Assembly (NCBI GenBank): GCA_001802865.1
Contig: MHAF01000021.1
Location: 1 to 57,137 of the forward strand
DNA from: Ignavibacteria bacterium RBG_16_34_14
Lineage (GTDB): Bacteria; Bacteroidota; Ignavibacteria; Ignavibacteriales; Ignavibacteriaceae
DNA length: 57,137 nucleotides
Reading direction: 5' to 3'
Shown: positions 11,192-22,004 of the stretch, piece after piece
Layout of the letters: each line of letters starts with the position of its first letter
Position numbering within the stretch: position 1 is the stretch's first letter
Notes under the pieces: model-generated
The model's input: the letters and a program-made list of their open reading frames with translations, nothing else
Databases searched by the model: none
What the model was told of the DNA's origin: nothing
Program-made: the position numbers and the translations under genes

Positions 11192-12658
11192 ATGAAAATT
11201 GCTTTTGTCTCTTCCGAAGTTGAACCTTACGCAAAAACAGGTGGACTTGCTGATGTTGCGGGATCGCTGCCAATTGCTCTTGAAAAGCTGGGCTGTGAAG
11301 TAAAGGTTTTTATGCCTAAATATTTTCAGATTAATGAAGATAAATATGAACTTCACTTTAGCTGGGATATTGGTGAAATGCTGATAGGGGTTGCCGGCCA
11401 TACTAGATCAGCTCATCTTCATCAGGCTACACTTCCAAATTCAAATGTCCAGATAAATTTTATAGACTGCCCTCACTACTATCACCGCGGGCATATTTAT
11501 ACTAATGATAGGGATGAAGACGAAAGATTCATTCTCCTTTGCAAAGGAGTTATTGAAACCCTTCAAAGAATGAAATGGGTTCCTGATATTATTCACTGCA
11601 ACGATTGGCAGACAGGTTTACTTCTTCTTTTTATAAAGGATAATTATGGTTGGGATCGTATGTTTGATAAAACAGCATTTCTATTTACAATCCACAATAT
11701 TGGTTACCAAGGAAGATTTCCAAAAGACACAATGTTCAAAGCTGAACTTAAGGGCGACTACTTTTACCCCGGGGGGCCTGTTGAATTAGATGGAACGGTT
11801 TGCTTTATGAAGGCTGGAATTCTTTTCTCTGAAATAATCAGTACTGTAAGTAAAACTTATGCAAATGAAATTATTACTCCAGAATATGGTGCGGGAATGA
11901 ATAATGTTCTTCTTACAAGAAAAAATGATCTTTATGGAATAATTAATGGCGTTGATTATAGCATATGGAATCCTGAGACTGACAAATTAATTCCATTCAG
12001 ATATTCAAGTAATTATCTTACAGGAAAATTGAAGAATAAAAAATTCCTTTTAGAACATGCCAATCTCCCTTTTGATGAGAATGTGCCGTTAATAGGAATT
12101 GTCTCAAGGATGGTTACACAAAAAGGATTTGATATTTTTGCCGATGCTATCGGAAATCTTGTTAATCTTCCGGCTCAATGGGCTATTCTTGGAAGCGGCG
12201 AAGACAGGTTTGAAGACTTATTCTTAAACATGACTCATCATCTGCCGGGTAAAGTTTTTACTTACATAGGATATAATAATGAACTTGCTCATCTAATTGA
12301 AGCTGCTTCAGATATTCTGCTGATGCCATCCCGTTATGAACCTTGCGGTTTAAACCAGATTTACAGTCTTAAGTATGGCACTGTCCCTATTGTAAGAAAA
12401 ACCGGGGGACTTGCAGATACTGTTCATGACTGGCACGAATACTTGGGCAATGGCGAAGAAACCGGAACAGGATTTTCATTTAATGATTATTCAAGCTATG
12501 CACTTTATACCACCGTGGAAAGGGCAATGCGAACTTTTTATGATAAAGAAACCTGGAGAAAGATCCAAAGAAATGGAATGGCTAAAAATTATTCCTGGGA
12601 TAAATCTGCAAAAGAATATATAGAGCTTTATAAGAAAGCTATAGAGAAGAGGAGATAA
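11192..12658 (+). CDS. glgA: Glycogen/starch synthase (GT5)
   Basis: MKIAFVSSEVEPYAKTGGLADVAGSLP, PSRYEPCGLNQ. Confidence 0.96.
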   Translation: MKIAFVSSEVEPYAKTGGLADVAGSLPIALEKLGCEVKVFMPKYFQINEDKYELHFSWDIGEMLIGVAGHTRSAHLHQATLPNSNVQINFIDCPHYYHRGHIYTNDRDEDERFILLCKGVIETLQRMKWVPDIIHCNDWQTGLLLLFIKDNYGWDRMFDKTAFLFTIHNIGYQGRFPKDTMFKAELKGDYFYPGGPVELDGTVCFMKAGILFSEIISTVSKTYANEIITPEYGAGMNNVLLTRKNDLYGIINGVDYSIWNPETDKLIPFRYSSNYLTGKLKNKKFLLEHANLPFDENVPLIGIVSRMVTQKGFDIFADAIGNLVNLPAQWAILGSGEDRFEDLFLNMTHHLPGKVFTYIGYNNELAHLIEAASDILLMPSRYEPCGLNQIYSLKYGTVPIVRKTGGLADTVHDWHEYLGNGEETGTGFSFNDYSSYALYTTVERAMRTFYDKETWRKIQRNGMAKNYSWDKSAKEYIELYKKAIEKRR

Positions 12659-12675
12659 CTTTTTAACTATATACT

Positions 12676-13215
12676 ATGCTGCGTTTTACAAAAAAATATA
12701 TTGAAAATATTTTCAGGAATTCAGATTCTCCGGATGAGCTTTTCGATACATTCAAAATTGCGTTAGCTCAAGGGATTCGGGATTCAAATATTTACAGATT
12801 GCTGCTTTGGAATAAGGCATTATCCCCCGATGAAATTATGATGTTTGCAGAAAAAATCTGTAAAGAAAATCCCGAATTATGTTACCAGATTTATTCCTGG
12901 GTTGGAAGAATTTTTTCAACAATTTCGGTTTATAGTGAATACAATGAAAAAGCTTTTGAATATTTTAAGAAGGCCGCCAAATCAAATCCCGCTGCATACG
13001 AGCCTTACATTTCAATCACTAAACTTTACAACGATGATTTAAATCTCCCGGATTTAAATCTTATAATAAAAGCTGTTGAGAAAGGATTAGAAACCGTAGA
13101 TAAAAAAAGTAAGCTTTGTTTTACAATTTCCAAACTATATAAATTAAATAGCGATATAGAATCAGCTAATGCCTACCAGAAGCTTGGGGAAAAATACCAG
13201 CGGGAAGGGAAGTGA
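12676..13215 (+). CDS. TPR-like repeat protein
   Basis: Helical repeats (EYFKKAAKSNPAAYEPYISITKLY). Confidence 0.6.
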   Translation: MLRFTKKYIENIFRNSDSPDELFDTFKIALAQGIRDSNIYRLLLWNKALSPDEIMMFAEKICKENPELCYQIYSWVGRIFSTISVYSEYNEKAFEYFKKAAKSNPAAYEPYISITKLYNDDLNLPDLNLIIKAVEKGLETVDKKSKLCFTISKLYKLNSDIESANAYQKLGEKYQREGK

Positions 13216-13229
13216 GTTTCAGCTGGCGG

Positions 13230-15938
13230 TTAATAGTAGTATCCTATGGAAAAGTAAAACAAAACATCTCCCCAGCTTATTGGATTATCCGGTAAGTCTT
13301 TTACAAATAGAAAGCTTCTTCCAATAGAAAAATCAGCAGGGCCAATTGGTGTTTCTAAAGAAATGGTTCCGCCAATTCCATGTTTTAAATCTTTAAATCT
13401 TATCTGTTCCTGTTCTTCCCAGGTTGAGCCAAGATCATATCTAAGACGAAGATATGTATCAAAAAAAATCTTGAATGGGAAGTGAAGAGTATACTCTAAA
13501 GAGCTCAGGAAAATTTGCCTTCCTCTAAACTCATTATCTCTCATTCCAAAGAAAGAATTTTGACCACCAAGAGAATATTGTTGGCTTATCGGCAGTGTCT
13601 TATCACCAAACCCCATCATTACTCTTGGCGCCAATGTATGAACATCGTTAATAGTGAAATAACTTTTATAATCAAAGCCAATATTAGTAAAACCTATTTC
13701 GCCGCCAAGAAAAGATGAGGCTGTTTCATAAGAACCGGTAAAATAAACTCCCTTGGTTGGATATGGATACCTATCCTGCGAATCTATTGTTGAATTTACC
13801 TTAAGACTAACAATTTTAGTTTTATATGGATCCTCCGGCGATTTATCCAGGTTTTTTATTTCATCAAACTGGTATTTACCTTTGAAAATAAGGTTGCCGA
13901 ATTTCTCAACCTGGGTCCCAACAGAAACGGACGATCCATAATAAATTTGCCTGTATTCCCCAATCCTTATTCTTGAAAAAGATTTCTCTGATGTTGTTGG
14001 TTCGTTTGTATAAACATGAACATCCTGAAACTGGTAGTATGCATCTATTTTGTAAGTAAGATAGGTATTAAATATTCTGTTTGCTCTGTGTTCCAAAATG
14101 TATCCTCTGTTTCTTGTCCCCCCATAAAGAAGAAGTCCAAGCTCGGTTGCTGTTCCAAAAAGATTTTCATCTCTTAAATCAAAACTAAATTGCGCATGAT
14201 ATTCATTATCGGCCCTGAATCCCAGTCGTAAAAGCCCTGCTGTCCTTTCAAGTACTTTAAGAACAACTATATTTCTCTCATTTTCTTTTTCAACTGTAAG
14301 AATTAAATCTTCAAAAAGATTAGTGCTTCTAAGATTTGTAAGCCCCTGCGATATTTCCTGGTAAAGGAAATAATCACCGGCTTTAACAGGAAACTCTCTT
14401 GTTATCACATTTGGGTTTGTGGTTTTATTTCCCTCAACTATAATTTGAGAAATAATCCCCTCATCAAAAGATAAAGAAAGCCTCCCGGTAACTCTATCAA
14501 AATTTATTTCTTCAAGTGCCGCAAGGGAATACCCATTAGAACGGTATAAATTTATTATGTCAACAATTAATGAATATGTTATTTTCCCATTATAGCTTCC
14601 ACCAATATATTTTCCTGTTATTAAATTCACACTATCTCTTTTGGGAATTGTTATTCCGAAGCATTCAATTTTTTTAATTTCGGGATAGTATTCCGGTACA
14701 AAGTGCAGCTCTGTATGTTTTCCTTCATTAGAAATCTCTGCTTTCAGATCTTTAAAATCTCCTTTTTCAAATAATGAATAAAGATCCATTTTTATTTCAC
14801 TTAAAGAAACAGAGTCTTCGGCGGCATATTTTTTAAGAAGTGGCTCTTCCCAAGGATAAGCAGAATTATTATTTTTTATATTTGTAAAATATTTTTCTTC
14901 CTCTGCGAAAGTGATGTTTTTATACTCTTCTGAGTTAATCTTATTTTGAATGTCCTTAAGTAACGGCAATGTGCTGAAATACCCGGTTGCTACAACATTA
15001 TCAAGATTATCAAAATCTGTTGCTGATCTTTCTTTTACATCAGGAGAAATTACAACATCCGCAAAAGATAGTTGGTTTTCATTCAGCAGTTTCATAGGAA
15101 TGCTGATCACCTGATCGGCAATTATCCAAGGAAGCTCGAGATCTTCTCTTGAATAAAGCTCGCTGGTAGTATTAACAGCAATCACTATGTTAGCACCAAG
15201 TTCCAAAGCAATTTTAACGGGAATATTGGCCACCAAGCCACCATCAACTAAAATTAAACTGTCTTTTAAAACCGGCGATAAGAAAAAAGAAACGCTTGAG
15301 CTTGCTCTCATTGCCTGGCTTAACGAACCTTTATCTAAAATAACCGGTTCGCCTGTAATAAGATTTGTGCAAACTGCTCTGAATTTTATTTTAAGATCAT
15401 CAAAACTGTAAGAATGAACCGGTGCCTGCAGTGTTAACAAGTTAAGATAATTTGAAAGCTTATGCCCGGTATTAATTGAGGTTGGTATTATAGGCGAAAA
15501 TCCATCGAGCCTTATTGTTAAGATTGCTTTATCTTCTGTAATTTTTTGATCTACAAATAATTCTCTTCTGTCGGTTTCGGCAGCAGGAGATAATAAATCA
15601 TCCCAGTCTGTATTTACTGCAATTGAATCAAGTTGGTCAATAGAATAACCTGCTGCATAAAGTCCTCCAATAATACTTCCCATACTTGTACCAACTATCA
15701 TATCTATTTTAATGCCTGCTTCTTCAAGAGCTCTTAAAACGCCAATTTGCGCCAGACCTCTAGAACCTCCGCCGCTTAAAGCTAGTGCAACAATTAGTTC
15801 CCTTTTGGGAATTTTTTCTTCAAGACCAAATGGAAGAGAGTTTGTTCTATAATCTATTCTAACAGTATATGGATTTTGACCCAAAGATTTGGAAAAGCAC
15901 AACAGGAATAGGAAAATTATTTTGGTTAATACTGACAT
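13230..15938 (-). CDS. Patatin-like phospholipase fused to POTRA and BamA-type barrel (PlpD-like)
   Basis: LALSGGGSRGLAQIGVLRALEEAGI, GTSMGS, DGG dyad; C-terminal surface-antigen barrel ending in aromatic. Confidence 0.9.
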   Translation of the reverse strand: MSVLTKIIFLFLLCFSKSLGQNPYTVRIDYRTNSLPFGLEEKIPKRELIVALALSGGGSRGLAQIGVLRALEEAGIKIDMIVGTSMGSIIGGLYAAGYSIDQLDSIAVNTDWDDLLSPAAETDRRELFVDQKITEDKAILTIRLDGFSPIIPTSINTGHKLSNYLNLLTLQAPVHSYSFDDLKIKFRAVCTNLITGEPVILDKGSLSQAMRASSSVSFFLSPVLKDSLILVDGGLVANIPVKIALELGANIVIAVNTTSELYSREDLELPWIIADQVISIPMKLLNENQLSFADVVISPDVKERSATDFDNLDNVVATGYFSTLPLLKDIQNKINSEEYKNITFAEEEKYFTNIKNNNSAYPWEEPLLKKYAAEDSVSLSEIKMDLYSLFEKGDFKDLKAEISNEGKHTELHFVPEYYPEIKKIECFGITIPKRDSVNLITGKYIGGSYNGKITYSLIVDIINLYRSNGYSLAALEEINFDRVTGRLSLSFDEGIISQIIVEGNKTTNPNVITREFPVKAGDYFLYQEISQGLTNLRSTNLFEDLILTVEKENERNIVVLKVLERTAGLLRLGFRADNEYHAQFSFDLRDENLFGTATELGLLLYGGTRNRGYILEHRANRIFNTYLTYKIDAYYQFQDVHVYTNEPTTSEKSFSRIRIGEYRQIYYGSSVSVGTQVEKFGNLIFKGKYQFDEIKNLDKSPEDPYKTKIVSLKVNSTIDSQDRYPYPTKGVYFTGSYETASSFLGGEIGFTNIGFDYKSYFTINDVHTLAPRVMMGFGDKTLPISQQYSLGGQNSFFGMRDNEFRGRQIFLSSLEYTLHFPFKIFFDTYLRLRYDLGSTWEEQEQIRFKDLKHGIGGTISLETPIGPADFSIGRSFLFVKDLPDNPISWGDVLFYFSIGYYY

Positions 15939-16014
15939 TTACTTAGAGAGATATTTTATGCTGCATAAAAATAGCATATTTCTATCCCTTTAATAAATAT
16001 AATATGGGGAGACC

Positions 16015-17865
16015 TTACCTCTTTTTTCTTTGCTGCTGCTGCTTTTGTTCAGCTGCTTCCATTAGTCTTGACATAAATCCTTTTTTCTTCTTAGGATTTT
16101 TTACGGGCTCAAGCACCATTCCATCATGCTTGTGGTTTATGTAATACTGCTGACCAATAGAAAGAATATTGAACATGAAATAATAAAGATTAAGTCCCGA
16201 TGGGAAGCTCATAAAAAGGATTGTAAGCATTACGGGCATTATATAAACAAGCGCCGCCTGTTTTGGATCTTTTATGCTCATCTTTTGTTGAACAAAAGTC
16301 GTAATCCCCATTAGAAGAGCAAGTCCGGCAATTTGGTCAATACCAAAAATCGGAAGTTTAAAAGGAAGTTTTGCTATTACATCTGGCCTCGAAAGATCCG
16401 TAATCCACCCAACAAAGTGCTGCTGTCGAAGATCAATCGCAATCTGGAACAATCCCCACAATGCAATGAAAATCGGCATCTGAAGAAGCAACGGGAAACA
16501 GCCCCCTGCTGGATTGACTCCATATGTGGAATATAATTTCATCGTTTCTTTGTTCATTTTTTGCGGATCATCTTTAAATTTCTCTTTAATCTCATTTATC
16601 TTTGGCTGAAGAAGCTGCATCTTTTTCATCGACTGCATGCTTTGTTTTGTAAGGGGATAAATAACTATTTTTATAATGATTGAGAAAACAATTATTACAA
16701 TGCCATAATTAGGAATGAATCCATGAAGAAAGTTGAATAGGGGAAGAAGCACAAACTCAGCAACTGGTCTTACAATAAATTTTAAACCAAAAAAGCTTCC
16801 GAAATCTACTATCGCTTCAAAATGATTTTCATATTCCTTCAAAATGCCATAATCTACAGGACCAATATAAATGTTAAAATATTTTGATTCGATGTCTGCG
16901 TTTTTAAAAGGAATTATAAATCTTCCACTGTAAACTTCTTTTATGCCGGCATTATCTGTCTGCTCTCTATATCCTTTAATGTAAGCTCCATCAACGCCTG
17001 AAGGATCCTGAGGGGCAATGATTGCAGCAAAATATTTGTTTCGTATTCCAAGCCAATCAACTCTACCAGTAAAATCTTCTTCAACTGTTTCACCAACATC
17101 TGAAGCATCTATAATTACCTGTTCCTCTCCATAATAAACACTTGCGTTTGAAAAGTTTGCTTCATCAACTGAGTTTTCTTCTACGAATCTAATTCCACTC
17201 TGCCAAACAAAATCATAAGCATTATTGCTTATAATGTTATTTAATCCGATTAACTGAATGTTAGAAAGAATGTTGTATTTGTTTCCATAAAAGGTGAACA
17301 TCTTTTTTATTTCGCCATTCTCACCAGCACGTACAGAGAATTCCAATGTTAGGCTGTCTGTATCGGTTAGTCTATAACTATCTCTATCTGCAGTTGAAGA
17401 AAAATTAAGTTTGTTGGTGTTTATTGCTTTTCCATCTGTTGTAACAAAAGCAAGGTCGTAAGGATTGCCCATTGAATGATTTATTAACTGCACCATTGTT
17501 TCATATGTTGCGGTGTCAGCTTCTGCAGAATACCAATTATTAAATTCCTTAAGAAAATACTTCCTTAAATTCGCACCGCGAGTTGATAACTCAATTACGG
17601 CAACGTCATTTTCAACTGTTATAATTCGCTCTTGTTTGTCTACATACTCAAAATATTTGCCAAGGCTCTGCGTATCTTTCTCGGCTTCTTTAAGATCAAT
17701 CTCCCTCTTCTGTTCAATTGTTTTTGCTATAGTGTCTTTTAGTACCTCGGTAGTATCTTTTTGTTGGATTACCTTTTGGGGTGGAGGTGTTGGTGTATTT
17801 AAATACAGCCATATAATCAGAATTGCCCCAATAATAACAAATGCTAATATTGTTTGTTTATCCAT
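16015..17865 (-). CDS. yidC: Membrane protein insertase YidC
   Basis: KIVIYPLTKQSMQSMKKMQLLQPKINEIKEKFKDDPQKMNKE, VNPAGGCFPLLLQMPIF. Confidence 0.97.
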   Translation of the reverse strand: MDKQTILAFVIIGAILIIWLYLNTPTPPPQKVIQQKDTTEVLKDTIAKTIEQKREIDLKEAEKDTQSLGKYFEYVDKQERIITVENDVAVIELSTRGANLRKYFLKEFNNWYSAEADTATYETMVQLINHSMGNPYDLAFVTTDGKAINTNKLNFSSTADRDSYRLTDTDSLTLEFSVRAGENGEIKKMFTFYGNKYNILSNIQLIGLNNIISNNAYDFVWQSGIRFVEENSVDEANFSNASVYYGEEQVIIDASDVGETVEEDFTGRVDWLGIRNKYFAAIIAPQDPSGVDGAYIKGYREQTDNAGIKEVYSGRFIIPFKNADIESKYFNIYIGPVDYGILKEYENHFEAIVDFGSFFGLKFIVRPVAEFVLLPLFNFLHGFIPNYGIVIIVFSIIIKIVIYPLTKQSMQSMKKMQLLQPKINEIKEKFKDDPQKMNKETMKLYSTYGVNPAGGCFPLLLQMPIFIALWGLFQIAIDLRQQHFVGWITDLSRPDVIAKLPFKLPIFGIDQIAGLALLMGITTFVQQKMSIKDPKQAALVYIMPVMLTILFMSFPSGLNLYYFMFNILSIGQQYYINHKHDGMVLEPVKNPKKKKGFMSRLMEAAEQKQQQQRKKR

Positions 17866-17900
17866 TTTGCCAATGCCATTCTTCGGTAAAATTCCAAACT

Positions 17901-18113
17901 TTAATGTATGGGGTCATATCCACCTTTACTGAAAGGATTGCATCTTAAAATTCTCCATGCCGTCTTTATTCCGCCTTTGATAATACCATATTTAGCAATA
18001 GCCTCTATTCCATATTCAGAGCAAGTGGGATAAAATCTGCAGGATGGCGGTAAAACCGGAGATATAATTTTTTGATATCCTTTGATAAGAAATATAAATA
18101 ATCCTTTCATCAC
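17901..18113 (-). CDS. yidD: Membrane protein insertion efficiency factor
   Basis: [27 protein letters not shown]. Confidence 0.95.
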   Translation of the reverse strand: MMKGLFIFLIKGYQKIISPVLPPSCRFYPTCSEYGIEAIAKYGIIKGGIKTAWRILRCNPFSKGGYDPIH

Positions 18114-18514
18114 AATGTTTTCTTTATAATGCTCAGTGCTTCTAAGACCCCCGGAACAATTTCATTTAAACCTATCTTCTTGTTTTTCTTTTCACTCAAA
18201 GCATATGCAGAAAAGATAAGTTTAATATTTTTTCCTGCATTTATACTTGATGAGATAATTTCCCGCTTATTCAATCTATATGCTTCTTTAATTAATCTTT
18301 TAACCCTATTTCGCCAGACAGCCTTTCCAAGTTTTTTTGAAACAACGGCGGCTATTTTTACAGCCTTTTCGGAATTTTCTTTTATAAGATATATGGCTTT
18401 AATTTTTTGATCGCTGGATATTAATATTTTACCGGAAGAGTAGAGTTCATCAAAATCTTTTTTACTTTTTATTCTTTCTCCTGAGGAAAGACCCTGTTGT
18501 TTCTTTGGAACCAT
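18110..18514 (-). CDS. rnpA: Ribonuclease P protein component
   Basis: [21 protein letters not shown]; position next to rpmH. Confidence 0.93.
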   Translation of the reverse strand: MVPKKQQGLSSGERIKSKKDFDELYSSGKILISSDQKIKAIYLIKENSEKAVKIAAVVSKKLGKAVWRNRVKRLIKEAYRLNKREIISSSINAGKNIKLIFSAYALSEKKNKKIGLNEIVPGVLEALSIIKKTL

Positions 18515-18531
18515 CTCTTTGCGAAAAGCAA

Positions 18532-18678
18532 TTATTTCTCATCGCTAACAGTTAATTTTTTTCTTCCTTTTGCTCTTCTGCTTGCCAGAACTTTTCTGCC
18601 ATTCTTGGTCTTCATCCGTTCTCTGAAACCATGTTTATTTTTTCTTTTACGATTGCTTGGCTGATATGTTCTTTTCAT
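18532..18678 (-). CDS. rpmH: 50S ribosomal protein L34
   Basis: [48 protein letters not shown]; below ORF-track length cutoff. Confidence 0.97.
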   Translation of the reverse strand: MKRTYQPSNRKRKNKHGFRERMKTKNGRKVLASRRAKGRKKLTVSDEK

Positions 18679-18679
18679 A

Positions 18680-19106
18680 AACTTGCCTTAATTGATTTTT
18701 CCTTAAAATTAGATTACAAAGATACTAAATAATAGAATCTCTGCCCAAATTTTAAACTAGTAAAAAATTTTTCTGTTTCAATGAAGAATTAATTTGCACG
18801 AATAAACTTTACTTCATATTTTTTGTAACAAGAGAGGCGCAATAAAATCTGTGAATATCTTGTGGATAATTTTTATTTGTGAAAACGTTCCACAGAATTC
18901 ACTTTACCGCCCGCTTAAAATTTAAATTCATACTTTGTGTGTGGTTTTTCAAAATAAATTCTGTAAGTATCTATGCATAAGGGGTTTCCCTTGCCGCATG
19001 TAATGTTAACATGTTGTGGATATCTTTTGGTGATTTGTTAATATTACGTTGCCGTAAGATAAATTCCGGGTTTTTAATAAAGATACTTGTTGTGGATAAT
19101 TAAAAA
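18680..19106. other. Probable chromosomal origin region (oriC) upstream of dnaA
   Basis: rpmH/dnaA strand switch; TTATCCACA boxes at 18861-18869 and 19091-19099 (minus), near match at 19015-19023 and weaker TTATGCATA at 18972-18980. Confidence 0.75.
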
Positions 19107-20498
19107 ATGCTTAATGCCCATTCTTCGAATAAACAAATTTATTCCGAACCAACTATTATCTGGAAAGAATGCTTAAAAGTTATAAAAGGTAACGTAACTT
19201 TAATGACATATAACACTTGGTTCTTGCCTATAAAGCCGCTGGAACTAAATGGCAATACTTTAAAGGTGCAGCTTCCCAGTCAATTTTTTTGGGAATGGAT
19301 TGATGAACATTTTAATACTTTAATTTCAAAAACAATTCATGATGTACTTGGTTCCGATTCAAAGCTTGCTTATATAATTAATGAAGAGAGTGATTCGGGA
19401 TCACATTTTATTTCTAAATCCTCACCTATAAATAAAGTTACAGAAAAGACCAAACAAAAAAATTTTGAGTCTCACTTAAACCTCAGATATACCTTTGAAA
19501 ATTTTATTAAAGGAGAGGGGAATCAACTTGCAAGAGCCGCTGCTTTGGCTATTAGTGATAATCCTGGTGGGACCTCATTCAATCCCCTTTTTATTTATGG
19601 TGGAGTGGGATTAGGAAAAACTCATCTTATTCAGGCCGCCGGAAATAAAATTCTTGAAATTAATCCCGATAAAAAAGTAATCTATCTTTCATCCGATACT
19701 TTTACTGTTGATTTCGTTGAATCAATTCAGTCCAATAAAATAAATGAGTTTTCAAACTTCTACCGTGGAATGGATGTTTTAATAATTGATGATATCCAAT
19801 TTCTTATTGGAAAAGAAAAAACACAAGATCTTTTCTTCCATATTTTTAATACTCTTCACCAAGCAGGAAAACAAATTATTTTATCAAGCGATAAGCCGCC
19901 CAAAGAATTAAAGGGTTTGGATGACCGCTTAACTTCCCGCTTTCAATGGGGATTGTCAGCAGATATTCAACCGCCCGAACTCGAAACAAGAATTGCCATA
20001 CTTAAAAGAAAAGCAAATGATTATGGGATGAATATTTCATCCGAAATTCTTGAGTATATTGCCAGTAATATAACAAATAATATCAGGGAGCTTGAAGGAT
20101 GCCTTATAAAATTGCTTGCAAATGCTTCACTCAATTCGGTAGCAATTGATTTTGAACTGGCAAAAAAAATAGTAAGGGAAATTGCAACAGATAGAAAAGT
20201 TAGTGTAACCGTTGAAAATATTACAAAAATTGTCTGTTCTTACTTAAATATAGCCGAAAATAAAATTAGAGATAAAACACGTAAGAAAGAGGTTGTTCTT
20301 GCAAGACAGCTTGCAATGTACCTTTCAAAAGAATTAACTAAATCTTCTCTTAAATCTATCGGTTTGCAGTTTGGAGGAAGAGATCATTCTACGGTTATAC
20401 ATGCATGCAATTCAATCGAGGAATCTATGGTCAGAGATCCTTCTATGAAAGACCTTGTTAAGACAATAAAAACTCAGATAGAATTAGTCTCTTCATAA
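19107..20498 (+). CDS. dnaA: Chromosomal replication initiator DnaA
   Basis: YTFENFIKGEGNQLARAAA, GGVGLGKTHL, FGGRDHSTVIHA. Confidence 0.98.
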   Translation: MLNAHSSNKQIYSEPTIIWKECLKVIKGNVTLMTYNTWFLPIKPLELNGNTLKVQLPSQFFWEWIDEHFNTLISKTIHDVLGSDSKLAYIINEESDSGSHFISKSSPINKVTEKTKQKNFESHLNLRYTFENFIKGEGNQLARAAALAISDNPGGTSFNPLFIYGGVGLGKTHLIQAAGNKILEINPDKKVIYLSSDTFTVDFVESIQSNKINEFSNFYRGMDVLIIDDIQFLIGKEKTQDLFFHIFNTLHQAGKQIILSSDKPPKELKGLDDRLTSRFQWGLSADIQPPELETRIAILKRKANDYGMNISSEILEYIASNITNNIRELEGCLIKLLANASLNSVAIDFELAKKIVREIATDRKVSVTVENITKIVCSYLNIAENKIRDKTRKKEVVLARQLAMYLSKELTKSSLKSIGLQFGGRDHSTVIHACNSIEESMVRDPSMKDLVKTIKTQIELVSS

Positions 20499-20640
20499 AA
20501 ATTTAAAAATACTCCCATATATATTTTTTTGGCTCCTTAAATGGAGTTTTTTAATTTTAAATTTGTTTATATATCTTTCTCAACATGTTAATAAAGTGAA
20601 TTTATTGTTTGTTTGTTGAGGTAGTCTTATAATCCCTTAT

Positions 20641-20664
20641 TTATTAACAAATTTTTGTTAATAA
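20641..20664. repeat. Perfect inverted repeat in dnaA-dnaN intergenic region
   Basis: TTATTAACAAA-TT-TTTGTTAATAA. Confidence 0.8.
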
Positions 20665-20891
20665 GTTTTTAAACTCTGTGCCCGTTTAATCGGGTAAAAT
20701 TTATGAACAAAGATTTCAACATTCTTATAATTATAATAATATTTTTTAAACATGATTTTTAAATTAATTATGTAATGTTGTTATCTTAGTAACGGAAATT
20801 TTATCCATGTTTTATGATTTATACAACTCATATTTCATTGAGATTAGCACTACATTTTAGTATCTTTACACGATCAAAAAGGAGATGTTAA

Positions 20892-22001
20892 ATGGAATTT
20901 AAAATTAATAGCAAGATGCTAGAAAAGCACCTTTCTAAAATAATTCCAGCTGTGCCATCCCGGACACCCATGCCGGTTCTCGAGAATTTTTTATTTGATT
21001 TAAAGGATGGTTTGTTAACTGTTTCTGCAACGGATTTGGAGATATCATTAAAATCCTCTATTAATGTTCCTTCTGATGAAAATTTAAGAATTGTGGTTCC
21101 GGCAAGACTCCTTTATGATGTAATAAGAAACTTAGGAGATGTTCAAATAACATTTAAAACAGAAGCTAACTCCAAACTTACTCTTTCAACAGAAACAGGG
21201 AAGTATAACTTAAGTTATTCCTCACCCGAAGATTTTCCGGAAATACCTGTAGTAACAAAAGAGAAAGAAATAAATCTTAGCGGAACCGATCTGAAAAAAG
21301 CACTGGATCAAACATCTTTTGCAATGAGCAAAGAAGATATGCGTCCGGCAATGACAGGAACATTGTTTGAACTTTCAGAAGATGGAGTTCGATTTGTAGC
21401 AACCGATGGACATCGCCTTGTAAAGTATGTTAATAAAAATCTAAAATTTAAAAAAGATGAACAGTATATAGTTCCAGAAAGAGCAATATCTGTACTTGCA
21501 AAATTGCTTGGTGAAACAGACGTAAAAATTTATTTAAGCAAAACCCATGCAGCATTTAACTTTGGCGATCTTGAATTTATTTCCAGGTTAATCGGCGAAA
21601 AATATCCGGCATATAACAGCGTTATACCGCTTGAGAATGATAAAATTTTAAAAGTAAAAACGGTGGACCTTCTTTCTACAATAAAAAGAATGCTGCTTTT
21701 TTCTACTGCCAATTCAAAACAAGTTAAGTTTTCTATAAAGGAAGATGAGCTTGAAGTCTCTGCAGAAGATATTGATCATGGTTCCAACGCAAAAGAAAGC
21801 GTATATTGCGAATACAAAGGAGAAACGATGGATATAGGATTTAATACTGCCTATGTAAACGATATTCTTTCTCATATAAATGATGATGAAGCTATTTTTA
21901 AACTGCATTCTCCTACAAAAGCATGTATAATTGAGCCCGGAGAAGTTAGTGAGAACGAAGAACTTATGTTGTTGCTAATGCCGGTACGGTTGAACAATTA
22001 A
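20892..22001 (+). CDS. dnaN: DNA polymerase III beta clamp
   Basis: Three-domain clamp; LLMPVRLNN C-terminus. Confidence 0.97.
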   Translation: MEFKINSKMLEKHLSKIIPAVPSRTPMPVLENFLFDLKDGLLTVSATDLEISLKSSINVPSDENLRIVVPARLLYDVIRNLGDVQITFKTEANSKLTLSTETGKYNLSYSSPEDFPEIPVVTKEKEINLSGTDLKKALDQTSFAMSKEDMRPAMTGTLFELSEDGVRFVATDGHRLVKYVNKNLKFKKDEQYIVPERAISVLAKLLGETDVKIYLSKTHAAFNFGDLEFISRLIGEKYPAYNSVIPLENDKILKVKTVDLLSTIKRMLLFSTANSKQVKFSIKEDELEVSAEDIDHGSNAKESVYCEYKGETMDIGFNTAYVNDILSHINDDEAIFKLHSPTKACIIEPGEVSENEELMLLLMPVRLNN

Positions 22002-22004
22002 AAA

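Noticed and set aside
13036-13060. Doubled GATTTAAATC palindrome in the TPR gene
   Set aside because: Explained by the peptide repeat DLNLPDLNL; no sign of a dispersed element.
20681-20694. CCCGTTTAATCGGG in the dnaA-dnaN gap as a further hairpin element
   Set aside because: Only 4-bp arms and no matching copy located in the window.
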